Part shown: positions 24,725 to 33,081 of the stretch, piece after piece
Layout of the letters: each line of letters starts with the position of its first letter
How positions within the stretch are numbered: the stretch's first letter is position 1
Origin: Streptomyces sp. NBC_01591
Lineage (GTDB): Bacteria > Actinomycetota > Actinomycetes > Streptomycetales > Streptomycetaceae
Direction of reading: 5' to 3'
Length of the DNA: 64,000 nt
Assembly: GCF_035918155.1 (NCBI RefSeq)
Contig: NZ_CP109327.1
Location: 6,944,001-7,008,000 of the forward strand
The notes under the pieces: model-generated
Told to the model about the DNA's origin: nothing
Seen by the model: the letters and a program-made list of their open reading frames with translations, nothing else
Database searches by the model: none
Program-made: the position numbers and the translations under genes

Positions 24725-24772
24725 GGTCCGCCGGGCGTCCTTCCCGTGGGGGGTGGGGGCGCCCGGCGGACC
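24725..24772 (+). terminator. Terminator after the subtilase gene
   Basis: GGTCCGCCGGGC (24725-24736) pairs perfectly with GCCCGGCGGACC (24761-24772). Confidence 0.8.
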
Positions 24773-24838
24773 CATGTCCGGGGCCACTATTTCCGGATGA
24801 CCCGTTTTCGTACGGCCCCCGCGGTCGACAATAAGGGC

Positions 24839-26419
24839 ATGAGTCAGCAGGGGGAGAGGCCCGCCGCCCACGAGGACGACTGGTGGCGCAGGCTGTACGA
24901 CGAGAACGCCCGGGACACCGGGACGAGCAATGCGGCCGACAGTCTCGACGACCGCTTCGACTCGGCGTCGGACGCGGTGAGTCCGGGCGGACGCGGGGGA
25001 TCCGACGGGGAGGCGGGGGCGACGCCTGAGGTGGGGGCGGTGCCGGTGGAGGTGTCCCGGCCGGTGCGGGAGCGCGCTCCGTGGGAGCCGCCCGTCACGA
25101 CCGTGCGGGCGTCGGGGAAATCCCCGGCATCCCCGGCAGGCCCGTCGCAGCCGCGTACCTTCGCCGCGCCGCCCGTTCCGGTCGATCCTGCGCCCGTCCC
25201 TGACCAGCCGTCGGCCCCTGGGGAGCGAAGCGCCCCGGAGCTGCCGGCCGAGGCGTCGTCCCGTGACGCGGTGTCCACGCCGCCGGTGCCGACTGTGCCA
25301 CCTCTGCCCAGGCGGCCGGTCTCCGAGAGACCCGTCGCCCCGCAGGCACCCCTCACCACGGTCACCGCCCCCACCGCCCCGGCACCGGAGGCCGAGCGCG
25401 AAACCGTCCTTGTCCCCCGCCCCGTGATCGGCCATGTGGGTGACCGGCCGCCCACCTACGACGCCGAGCCCACCGCGCTGCCCGCCACCGTCCCGTCGGA
25501 GCTGGACGGTCTCGTCTCCGACACCGTGCTCGACGGCGCCCGCTACGGCACGTACACCCTGCGCGCCGCCTCCGTGCGCGGGGACTCCGCACGGTTCCGC
25601 GGCGAGCCCCGCCGTGACGCGCTGCTCACCGCGCGCTTCGGCACCGACGAGCGCGCACTGGTCCTGGTCGCCGTCGCCACCGGGGCCCGCGCCACCGAGT
25701 CGGCACATCTGGCGGCGGCCGACGCCTGCCGCTGGATCGGCGCAGCGGTCGGCCGCAGCCACGTCCGGCTCTCCGAGGACATAAGGGCGGGCCGCCGCGG
25801 AGACCTCAAATCCGGTCTGAACCGCCTCACCGACCGCACGTACGGCAAGCTGCGCGCCCGCGCCGCCGAGCTGGGGCTGGAGCCGCAGCAGTACACGGCG
25901 GGCCTGCGCTGCCTCCTGCTGTCGGCGGACCCCGACTGCCGTACGCGGGTCTTCTTCGGCATCGGCGCCGGTGGGCTCTTCCGGCTGCGCGACGGCATCT
26001 GGCAGGACCTCGAACCGGAGGCTCCGGCAGCCGGCGACATCGGCACGGACCCCATGGCCGGTTCCGGCTCCGGCTCCGGTTCCGGGGCCGTGTCCCCCGA
26101 GAGCGGCCCCGGCGGTGACCGCCTCACCATGGACCTGGACATCGCCACACCCGTGGCCCCGTATGTGGAGGCCCTGCTCGTCCCGCCTGCAGAACCGTTC
26201 CGGTTCCGGGGCTCGGTGGCCCGGCCGGGAGACACCCTGCTGCTGTGCAGCCCCGGACTGGCCGAACCGCTGCGTGGCGAGCCCGACCTGGCCCGGGAGC
26301 TCGCCGGACGCTGGGCCCCCGACGAGGCACCCGGGCTCGTGGCCTTCCTCGCGGACACCCAGCTCCGGGTGAAGGGATACGCCGACGACCGTACGGGCGT
26401 CGGCGTCTGGGAGGCGTAA
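24839..26419 (+). CDS. PP2C-like domain protein with long Pro-rich N-terminus, probably catalytically dead
   Basis: This is a 526-residue cytoplasmic protein. Residues 1-215 are acidic to Pro/Ala-rich and disordered (DDWWRRLYDENARDTG near the start, then VPPLPRRPVSERPVAPQ). From about residue 225 a PP2C-type fold is suggested by YTLRAASVRGDSARFRGEPR, then DALLTARFGTDERALVLVAVATG and the later GIGAGGLFRLRDGIWQDL. In active PP2C phosphatases the strand after the first helix carries an Asp-Gly pair binding the metals. Here the equivalent place reads VATGARA, so phosphatase activity is doubtful. Such proteins are often found beside signalling genes; none is adjacent. The ATG at 24839 has only a weak site, AAGGG, very close. 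Confidence 0.72.
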   Translation: MSQQGERPAAHEDDWWRRLYDENARDTGTSNAADSLDDRFDSASDAVSPGGRGGSDGEAGATPEVGAVPVEVSRPVRERAPWEPPVTTVRASGKSPASPAGPSQPRTFAAPPVPVDPAPVPDQPSAPGERSAPELPAEASSRDAVSTPPVPTVPPLPRRPVSERPVAPQAPLTTVTAPTAPAPEAERETVLVPRPVIGHVGDRPPTYDAEPTALPATVPSELDGLVSDTVLDGARYGTYTLRAASVRGDSARFRGEPRRDALLTARFGTDERALVLVAVATGARATESAHLAAADACRWIGAAVGRSHVRLSEDIRAGRRGDLKSGLNRLTDRTYGKLRARAAELGLEPQQYTAGLRCLLLSADPDCRTRVFFGIGAGGLFRLRDGIWQDLEPEAPAAGDIGTDPMAGSGSGSGSGAVSPESGPGGDRLTMDLDIATPVAPYVEALLVPPAEPFRFRGSVARPGDTLLLCSPGLAEPLRGEPDLARELAGRWAPDEAPGLVAFLADTQLRVKGYADDRTGVGVWEA

Positions 26420-26484
26420 CCGCGCGCGCCATGGGTTGATGGATGCGGAGTCCGGAAGCCGAAGCGCGGAAAGGGTACGCACCC

Positions 26485-28227
26485 ATGGCCAAGCAGAACG
26501 TGTCGGAGCAGTTCGTCGACATCCTCGTCCGGGCGGGCGTCAAGCGTATGTACGGTGTCGTCGGCGACAGCCTCAACCCGGTAGTCGACGCCATCCGCCG
26601 CAATCGGGCCATCGACTGGATCCAGGTCAGGCATGAGGAGACCGCCGCTTTCGCCGCCGGCGCGGAGGCCCAGATCACGGGCTCGCTGGCGGCCTGCGCC
26701 GGATCGTGCGGCCCCGGCAATCTGCACCTCATCAACGGCCTCTACGACGCCCACCGCTCCATGGCCCCGGTGCTCGCCCTCGCCTCGCACATCCCGTCGA
26801 GCGAGATCGGCCTCGGCTACTTCCAGGAGACCCACCCGGAGCTGATCTTCCAGGATTGCAGCCACTACAACGAGATGATCTCCAACCCGCAGCAGATGCC
26901 GCGGCTGCTCCAGACGGCCATTCAGCACGCGATCGGCCGAGGCGGGGTCAGCGTCGTCACGATGCCGGGTGACATTGCATCGCAGCCCGCCCCGGAGAAG
27001 TCCATCGAGCACGCGCTGGTCACCTCGCGGCCGACGGTCCGGCCCGGTGACGAGGAGATCGACAAGCTCTGCCGGATGGTCGACGAGGCGAAACGTGTGA
27101 CATTGTTCTGCGGCAGCGGCACAGCGGGTGCCCACGCCGAGGTGATGGAGTTCGCCGAACGGGTGAAGTCCCCGGTCGGGCACGCACTGCGCGGCAAGGA
27201 ATGGATCCAGTACGACAACCCGTACGACGTCGGCATGAGCGGCCTGCTCGGCTACGGCGCCGCCTACGAGGCGACCAACGAGTGCGATCTCCTCATCCTG
27301 CTCGGCACCGACTTCCCGTACAACGCCTTCCTCCCGTCCGATGTGAAGATCGTCCAGGTCGATGTGCGCCCCGAGCATCTCGGCCGTCGCTCCAAGCTGG
27401 ATCTGGCGGTCTGGGGCGACGTCCGCGAGACCCTGCGCTGTCTGACCCCGCAGGTGAAGGTCAAGACCGACCGCAAGTTCCTCGACCGGATGCTGAAGAA
27501 ACACGCCGACGCGCTGGAGGGCGTGGTCAAGGCGTACACCCGCAAGGTCGAGAAGCACGTCCCGATCCATCCGGAGTACGTCGCCTCGGTGCTGGACGAA
27601 CTGGCCGACGACGACGCCGTGTTCACCGTCGACACCGGCATGTGCAATGTGTGGGCCGCACGCTATCTCTCCCCCAACGGCAAGCGCCGTGTCATCGGAT
27701 CGTTCAGCCACGGCTCGATGGCCAACGCGCTCCCGCAGGCCATCGGCGCCCAGTTCACCGACCGGAGCCGGCAGGTGGTCTCGATGTCCGGCGACGGCGG
27801 ATTCACCATGCTGATGGGCGACTTCCTGACCCTGGTGCAGTACGACCTGCCGGTGAAGGTCGTACTGTTCAACAACTCCTCGCTCAGCATGGTCGAGTTG
27901 GAGATGCTGGTCGCGGGTCTGCCGTCGTTCGGTACGTCCAACAAGAACCCGGACTTCGCCGCGGTCGCCCGCGCCTGCGGGGCGTACGGCGTGCGGGTGG
28001 AGAAGCCCAAGCAGCTCGAAGGCGCTCTCAAGGACGCCTTCAAGCACAAGGGCCCGGCGCTGGTCGATGTCGTCACCGACCCCAACGCACTCTCCATCCC
28101 GCCGAAGATCAGCGCCGAGATGGTGACCGGCTTCGCGCTCTCCGCGAGCAAGATCGTGCTGGACGGCGGAGTGGGCCGGATGGTCCAGATGGCCCGCTCC
28201 AACCTGCGGAACGTGCCCCGCCCCTGA
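26485..28227 (+). CDS. poxB: Pyruvate dehydrogenase (quinone) / pyruvate oxidase, ThDP-dependent
   Basis: This is a 580-residue ThDP enzyme that decarboxylates pyruvate to acetate and CO2, passing electrons to membrane quinones through FAD. The N-terminal Pyr domain has GVKRMYGVVGDSLNPVVDA and the cofactor-activating Glu in RHEETAAFAAGAEA (about residue 52). The central FAD-binding domain includes CGSGTAGAHAEV. The C-terminal PP domain carries the ThDP motif starting GDGGF (436-440) and ending at the Asn pair of LFNNSSLSM. The ATG at 26485 follows GGAAAGGG. The gene is alone and converges on the alpha-mannosidase gene. It gives an alternative to the pyruvate dehydrogenase complex, typically in slow growth. 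Confidence 0.92.
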   Translation: MAKQNVSEQFVDILVRAGVKRMYGVVGDSLNPVVDAIRRNRAIDWIQVRHEETAAFAAGAEAQITGSLAACAGSCGPGNLHLINGLYDAHRSMAPVLALASHIPSSEIGLGYFQETHPELIFQDCSHYNEMISNPQQMPRLLQTAIQHAIGRGGVSVVTMPGDIASQPAPEKSIEHALVTSRPTVRPGDEEIDKLCRMVDEAKRVTLFCGSGTAGAHAEVMEFAERVKSPVGHALRGKEWIQYDNPYDVGMSGLLGYGAAYEATNECDLLILLGTDFPYNAFLPSDVKIVQVDVRPEHLGRRSKLDLAVWGDVRETLRCLTPQVKVKTDRKFLDRMLKKHADALEGVVKAYTRKVEKHVPIHPEYVASVLDELADDDAVFTVDTGMCNVWAARYLSPNGKRRVIGSFSHGSMANALPQAIGAQFTDRSRQVVSMSGDGGFTMLMGDFLTLVQYDLPVKVVLFNNSSLSMVELEMLVAGLPSFGTSNKNPDFAAVARACGAYGVRVEKPKQLEGALKDAFKHKGPALVDVVTDPNALSIPPKISAEMVTGFALSASKIVLDGGVGRMVQMARSNLRNVPRP

Positions 28228-28270
28228 GCGAGGCCCCGAGCAGGGACGGTTCGCGCCGGGCACCGGGCCG

Positions 28271-31200
28271 TCACGCCGGGGTCAGCCGCAGTGTCAGGAT
28301 CTGGAACGGCCGCAGCGACAGTACGAGACCGTGCTCGTCGGTGTCCGCCTCGTGCAGCGGGCGTTCCAGCAGATCGGTGACCTGGGCCCGTACGACGGGG
28401 AACCCGACCCGCAGCGTGGTTCCGGCGCGTCCGCCCGCCGACTCGTACAGCCGCACGATCACATCGCCGCCCCGGTCCTCGGCGAGTTTCACCGACTCCA
28501 CCGTGACCGCCGGATGCCCCGTGTCGACCAGTGGTGGCAGCACGGGCGCCAACGCTGCCCGCAGCGGCAGGTTGAGCGCGAGCCCCTCCCGTACCGAGTC
28601 CGTGAGCTCGCCGCCCGGCGCCAGCGCGTAGCTGAACCGGTGCCGGCCGAGGTCGGTCTCCGGGTCGGGGCTGTGCGGGGCGCGCAGCAGCGTCAGCCGT
28701 ACGGTCGTGCCGAGGCCCGAATCGTGCGGGGTCCGGGTCACCTCGTGCCCGTACGTCGAGTCGTTGAGCAATGTCACGCCGTACCCCGGCTCGGCGACGC
28801 GCAGCCAGCGGTGGGCACAGATCTCGAATCGGGCCGCGTCCCAGCCGGTGTTGTCGTGCGTGGGGCGGTGGATGTGCCCGAACTGGATCTCGGAAGTGGA
28901 CCGTTCGGCATGCACATCGAGCGGGAACGCCGCTTTGAGGACCTTCTCCGACTCCCGCCAGTCGACCTCGGTGTCGATGTCGATCCGCCGGCTGTCCGCG
29001 GTCAGCCGGATGTCCTGTGTGACATGTGAGTGCCCGAAGGACCGCCGCACGCGGACCGTGGCCCGCAACGGCCCCTCCTCCACCAGCTCGACGGAGTCGG
29101 TGTCGGTGAGATCGGTCCGGGTGCGGCGGTAGTGCCGGTCGATGTCCCAGGCGTCCCAGTGATTGGGGTGATCGGGGTGCAGCTGGAGGAGGTTGGCCCG
29201 GTGGCCGGGAGCGAGGACGTCCCGCCCGGCGCCGAGATCGCGGACGGCGGCGATCAGCCCGTCGCCGTCGACCACCACCCGCAGCAGCCCGTTGTCGAGC
29301 ACGAGGCCCTCGTCCGCCGAACCGGTCGCGGAGACAGGGTGCTCCGGCACCGCCGAGCCGTTCAGCGGGCCCGCGCCGAGCCCGGGGGTGTCGGCCAGCA
29401 CCAGCGTGCGACCGTCGCCCAGGCGCTGCACCTGCGCGCCGGAGGGCAGCACCGCGCTCGCCTCCGCGTCCAGCTCGACCACCTGACGGCGGTGGTACGG
29501 GGACGAGTTGAGCGTCACCAGGCCCTCGGCCGCCCCCAGTGCGGCCACCGCGTCCGCCACCAGATCCGCCAGTTCCGCCCGCACCCGCTCGTATGTCTCG
29601 CGGGCCTCACGGTGCACCCAGGCGATCGACGAGCCGGGCAGGATGTCATGGAACTGATGCAGCAGGACCGTCTTCCACAGCCGGTCCAGTGCCTCGTACG
29701 GATAGCCGTAGCGGTCGGCGCGGTTGCGCAGGGCCGCCGCCGTGGCCCACAACTCCGCCTCGCGGAGCAGGTGTTCGCTGCGGCGGTTGCCCTGTTTGGT
29801 CTTGGCCTGGGTGGTGTACGTGGCCCGGTGCAGCTCCAGATACAGCTCACCGGACCAGACCGGAGCCTGTGCCCCGTACTCCTCCTCGGCCGCCGCGAAG
29901 AACGCCGCCGGCCGCTCGATGCCGACCCTCGGTGAACCCTCCAGGTCCCTGAGCCTGCGCGCCTTCTCCAGCATCTCGCGGGTGGGGCCGCCCCCGCCGT
30001 CGCCCCAGCCGAACGGGACGAGGGAGCGGGTCGCCAGGCCCTTGTCGGAGAAGTTCCGCTCGGCGTGGGCGAGTTCGCTGCCGTGGAACTGGGCGTTGTA
30101 GGTGTCCACGGGCGGGAAGTGGGTGAAGACCCTGGTCCCGTCGATGCCCTCCCACCAGAAGGTGTGATGTGGCATTTTATTGCTCTGGTTCCAGGACAGC
30201 TTCTGGGTCAGGAACCATTTCACCCCCGCCAGTCGGGCCAGCTGCGGGAAGGCGGCCGTGTAGCCGAAGGAGTCCGGCAGCCAGATCTCCTCGGTCTCCA
30301 CCCCCAGCTCCTGCTCGAAGAACCTCTTGCCGTGCACGAGCTGCCGGGCCAGCGCCTCGCCACCGGGCATATTGGCATCGGCCTCCACCCACATCGACCC
30401 CACGGGCGCCCACTGCCCGTCCGCCACGGCCCGCTTGATCCGCTCCCAGATGTGCGGCTGGTGCTCCTTCACCCAGGTGTACTGCTGGGCCTGCGAGGCC
30501 ACGAAGACCAGCTCCGGGTAGTCCTGGGCCAGCGCGGTGACATTGGCGAAGGTGCGCGAGGCCTTGCGCACCGTCTCGCGCAGCGGCCACAGCCACGCCG
30601 AGTCGATGTGCGCATGACCGGCGGCCGAGATCCGGTGCGCACTCGCCGCAGCGGGGCGGGACAGCGCTTCGGCCAGTTCGTCCCGGCCGGCCCGCGCCGT
30701 GCCCGCCACATCGTGCAGATCCAGCACGTCGAGCATGCGCTCCAGCGAGCGCAGGATCTCGTGGCGCCGGGAGCGCTCGACGGGCAGCTCCCGCATCAGC
30801 TCGGAGAGCACCTCGATGTCCAGGATCAGATGCCAGACCTCCTCGTCCAGCACCGCCAGCTCCGCGGAGGTGAACCGGTAGAGCGGCCGGTCACCCGCCG
30901 TCCGCACGTCCCCGAGCGGTGTCGGCGCGAAGCCGTGTTCCAGTACGGCGGGGTTGGCCGCCGCCTCCAGCAGCAGCGAGACCGGCTCGCCGCCCGCTGC
31001 CGGGGAGGCCACCGTCAGATGGCGATTGCGCGGATGGATGCCCTTGATGGGGACGCCCGCGGTGTCGTACAGCATGCCCTCGGCCTGGAAGCCCGGCCCC
31101 TGACCGGAGAATCCGGGGTCCACGACCACCTCGACCCGCCGCCCCGCCCACTCCCCGGGCACGGTCCCCTCCAGCCGGAACCAGCTGGTGGACCACGGCT

Positions 31201-31390
31201 TACCCCACTCGGTGCCCGTGCTGAACGGCTCGAACGATTCCTGGAGGACCTGGGCCACCGGAACGGGTTCGCCGGGGATGTGCCGGGCGGAGAGCGCGAG
31301 CGGGGTGCGGGCCGGGTACTGGGCGGGGCGGATGAACTGGTGAAGGGCCCGTTCGAGGCGGTCCTCCACCAGGGTGCGGTCGTCGTGCAT
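28271..31390 (-). CDS. Alpha-mannosidase, GH38 family
   Basis: This is a 1039-residue glycosidase that releases alpha-linked mannose. The N-terminal beta-sandwich (to about 240) has GRRVEVVVDPGFSGQGPG. The catalytic (beta/alpha)7 domain begins with the zinc-site motif AAGHAHIDSAWLWPLRET (His and Asp ligands). The nucleophile Asp lies in EEIWLPDSFGYTAAFPQLAR, followed by KWFLTQKLSWNQSNKMPHH and the second zinc His in HQFHDILPGSS. Galactose-mutarotase-like C-terminal domains follow (VVVDGDGLIAAVRDLG). No signal peptide is seen after the ATG at 31390, so it acts in the cytoplasm on imported oligosaccharides. The frame extends another 63 codons upstream but without a ribosome site. It diverges from the hydroxyproline oxidase gene. 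Confidence 0.94.
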   Translation of the reverse strand: MHDDRTLVEDRLERALHQFIRPAQYPARTPLALSARHIPGEPVPVAQVLQESFEPFSTGTEWGKPWSTSWFRLEGTVPGEWAGRRVEVVVDPGFSGQGPGFQAEGMLYDTAGVPIKGIHPRNRHLTVASPAAGGEPVSLLLEAAANPAVLEHGFAPTPLGDVRTAGDRPLYRFTSAELAVLDEEVWHLILDIEVLSELMRELPVERSRRHEILRSLERMLDVLDLHDVAGTARAGRDELAEALSRPAAASAHRISAAGHAHIDSAWLWPLRETVRKASRTFANVTALAQDYPELVFVASQAQQYTWVKEHQPHIWERIKRAVADGQWAPVGSMWVEADANMPGGEALARQLVHGKRFFEQELGVETEEIWLPDSFGYTAAFPQLARLAGVKWFLTQKLSWNQSNKMPHHTFWWEGIDGTRVFTHFPPVDTYNAQFHGSELAHAERNFSDKGLATRSLVPFGWGDGGGGPTREMLEKARRLRDLEGSPRVGIERPAAFFAAAEEEYGAQAPVWSGELYLELHRATYTTQAKTKQGNRRSEHLLREAELWATAAALRNRADRYGYPYEALDRLWKTVLLHQFHDILPGSSIAWVHREARETYERVRAELADLVADAVAALGAAEGLVTLNSSPYHRRQVVELDAEASAVLPSGAQVQRLGDGRTLVLADTPGLGAGPLNGSAVPEHPVSATGSADEGLVLDNGLLRVVVDGDGLIAAVRDLGAGRDVLAPGHRANLLQLHPDHPNHWDAWDIDRHYRRTRTDLTDTDSVELVEEGPLRATVRVRRSFGHSHVTQDIRLTADSRRIDIDTEVDWRESEKVLKAAFPLDVHAERSTSEIQFGHIHRPTHDNTGWDAARFEICAHRWLRVAEPGYGVTLLNDSTYGHEVTRTPHDSGLGTTVRLTLLRAPHSPDPETDLGRHRFSYALAPGGELTDSVREGLALNLPLRAALAPVLPPLVDTGHPAVTVESVKLAEDRGGDVIVRLYESAGGRAGTTLRVGFPVVRAQVTDLLERPLHEADTDEHGLVLSLRPFQILTLRLTPA

Positions 31391-31512
31391 CACGGCTCCA
31401 AGGGGTCGGGCGCCTGCGGGTGTCCATGGCTCCACTTCCCCGGCGGCCGATCCGGCACCCCTGTGAGCGGCGCGGCGGGGTGACGATTGATCAACTGGCC
31501 CTGTGCGCACCC

Positions 31513-31550
31513 TTGGCGACCCTTGAGCAATGTGACATATTACTGCCGTG
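31513..31550 (+). promoter_or_regulatory. Leaderless promoter with overlapping operator, hydroxyproline oxidase gene
   Basis: TTGGCG (31513-31518), a 17-nt spacer and CATATT (31536-31541) predict RNA starting at or next to the GTG start codon at 31548. There is no ribosome-binding site, so the mRNA is probably leaderless. The 9-mer ATGTGACAT (31530-31538) overlaps the -10 box and is repeated across this locus; a bound repressor there would block transcription. Confidence 0.6.
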
Positions 31551-32714
31551 CTCACGAGACACCCCCTGGATGTCGTCATCGTCGGGGCCGGAATGGTCGG
31601 TGCCGCCTGCGCCTACTACACCTCCCGGTCCGGACTGTCCGTAGCCGTCGTCGACCGCGGGCCGGTCTCCGGCGGCACCACCGGAGCCGGCGAGGGCAAC
31701 CTCCTGGTCTCCGACAAAGTGCCGGGACCGGAGTTGGAACTGGCCCTGCTCTCCGCCTCCTTGTGGCGGCAACTGGCCGAGGAGCTGCCCCCGGAAATCG
31801 AGTACGAGCTCAAGGGCGGCGTGGTCGTCGCCGCCTCCGAGGACTCCCTGGCCACCCTGTCCGCGACCGCCGCCGGTCAGCGGGCGGCGGGTGTCGAGGC
31901 GCACCACATCGCATCCGACCGGCTCCGCGACATCGAGCCCCACCTCGCACCGGACCTGGCCGGCGGCTGCCACTACCCGCAGGACGCCCAGGTCCAACCA
32001 GCCCTGGCGGCATCCGAGTTGTTGCGTTCGGCTGCTCGTGCCGGCGCGCTCGTGTGCCCGGGGGAGGAGGTGGTCGGGATACTCAGGGACCGCGAGGGCG
32101 CCGTACGCGGGGTACGTACGACAAGGGGCGAACTGCGCGCCCCCGTCGTGGTCAACGCGGCAGGTACCTGGGGCGGCGACCTGGCCGCACTGGCCGGGGT
32201 GAACCTGCCGGTCCTGCCGCGCAGAGGGTTCGTACTGGTCACCGAACCACTGCCCCGGCTGATCCGGCACAAGGTCTACGCGGCGGAGTACGTGGCCGAC
32301 GTGTCGAGCGGGTCCGCGGCGCTCCAGATCTCGCCCGTGGTGGAGGGCACGCCCTCCGGTCCGGTGCTCATCGGCGCGAGCCGCGAACGGGTCGGCTTCG
32401 ACCGGACGTTGTCCGTTCCGGTGGTCGCCCGGCTGGCGGCCGGGGCCGCCGCGCTCTTCCCCGTACTCGCCGATGTGCGGGTGATGCGCGCCTACCACGG
32501 ATTCCGCCCCTACCTGCCCGATCACCTCCCCGCGATCGGACCGGACCCCCGGGTGCCGGGGCTCTTCCACGCCTGCGGCCATGAGGGGGCCGGGATCGGG
32601 CTGGCGCCCGTGACCGGACTGCTGATCGCCGACGCGATCCGGGGAGAGCGGCCCGCACTCGATCTCGGACCGTTCGCACCCGACCGGTTCGCTGCCACAC
32701 GCGATGTCACATGA
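31548..32714 (+). CDS. FAD-dependent D-amino-acid (probably D-hydroxyproline) dehydrogenase, catalytic subunit
   Basis: This is a 388-residue DAO/glycine-oxidase-family flavoprotein. The N-terminal Rossmann motif VVIVGAGMVGAACAYYTSR leads into GGTTGAGEGNLLVSDK, the FAD-isoalloxazine loop. VVVNAAGTWGGDLAAL and the C-terminal GLFHACGHEGAGIGLAPVTG close the FAD site. With the 2Fe-2S protein and the FAD/NAD protein that follow, it matches the three-part hydroxyproline/opine dehydrogenase. That enzyme oxidises cis-4-hydroxy-D-proline to pyrroline-4-hydroxy-2-carboxylate, taking electrons to the respiratory chain. The epimerase, deaminase and reductase genes downstream support this substrate. The GTG start is apparently leaderless. 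First gene of the catabolic run. Confidence 0.88.
   Translation: MLTRHPLDVVIVGAGMVGAACAYYTSRSGLSVAVVDRGPVSGGTTGAGEGNLLVSDKVPGPELELALLSASLWRQLAEELPPEIEYELKGGVVVAASEDSLATLSATAAGQRAAGVEAHHIASDRLRDIEPHLAPDLAGGCHYPQDAQVQPALAASELLRSAARAGALVCPGEEVVGILRDREGAVRGVRTTRGELRAPVVVNAAGTWGGDLAALAGVNLPVLPRRGFVLVTEPLPRLIRHKVYAAEYVADVSSGSAALQISPVVEGTPSGPVLIGASRERVGFDRTLSVPVVARLAAGAAALFPVLADVRVMRAYHGFRPYLPDHLPAIGPDPRVPGLFHACGHEGAGIGLAPVTGLLIADAIRGERPALDLGPFAPDRFAATRDVT
32704..32712. promoter_or_regulatory. ATGTCACAT operator-like element
   Basis: An exact inverse copy of ATGTGACAT at the end of the FAD oxidase gene, about 43 nt before the start of the 2Fe-2S gene. Same 9-mer as at 31530, 38346 and 40221. Confidence 0.45.
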
Positions 32715-32754
32715 CGGTGGAGAGCGGGGCGCCCGTGCCCCAGGAGAGGACCCA

Positions 32755-33081
32755 GTGAGACACACCCGTGCATGCACCCCCGCCGAACTCGTCGGGGCCG
32801 CGCCCGAACCGGAGTTCCAGCTGACCTTCGACGGCCGCCCGATCCGCGCACTGCCGGGCCAGACCATCGCCGCCGCACTCTGGTCGGCGGGCATCCTGAC
32901 CTGGCGCACCACCCGGGTCCACGGCCGCCCGCGGGGCGCCTTCTGCGGTATCGGCGCCTGCTACGACTGCCTGGCCACCGTCAACGGCCGGCCCAACCAG
33001 CGTGCCTGCCTGCTGCCCGCGGGACCGGGCGACGCCATCACCACGCAGGAGGGCGACGGGCATGCCGCACTCGACGGATGA
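32755..33081 (+). CDS. (2Fe-2S)-binding subunit of the D-hydroxyproline dehydrogenase
   Basis: This 108-residue protein has one plant-type ferredoxin domain of the kind found in opine/hydroxyproline oxidases. FQLTFDGRPIRALPGQTIAAAL leads to the cluster-binding pattern in GAFCGIGACYDCLATV, with the last cysteine in QRACLLPA. It would shuttle electrons between the two flavin subunits. The GTG at 32755 is chosen for the CAGGAGAGG site directly upstream. The 3' end overlaps the next gene by 20 nt, and the gene lies 40 nt behind the FAD oxidase gene, so these three are co-translated parts of one enzyme. Confidence 0.9.
   Translation: MRHTRACTPAELVGAAPEPEFQLTFDGRPIRALPGQTIAAALWSAGILTWRTTRVHGRPRGAFCGIGACYDCLATVNGRPNQRACLLPAGPGDAITTQEGDGHAALDG

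Noticed and set aside
29015..29030. TGTGTGACATGTGAG inside the alpha-mannosidase gene, similar to the ATGTGACAT operator
   Set aside because: It has one mismatch, lies deep in a coding region and encodes a normal stretch of GH38; similar GTGTGACAT forms occur by chance at about 27095, 58011 and 58805.
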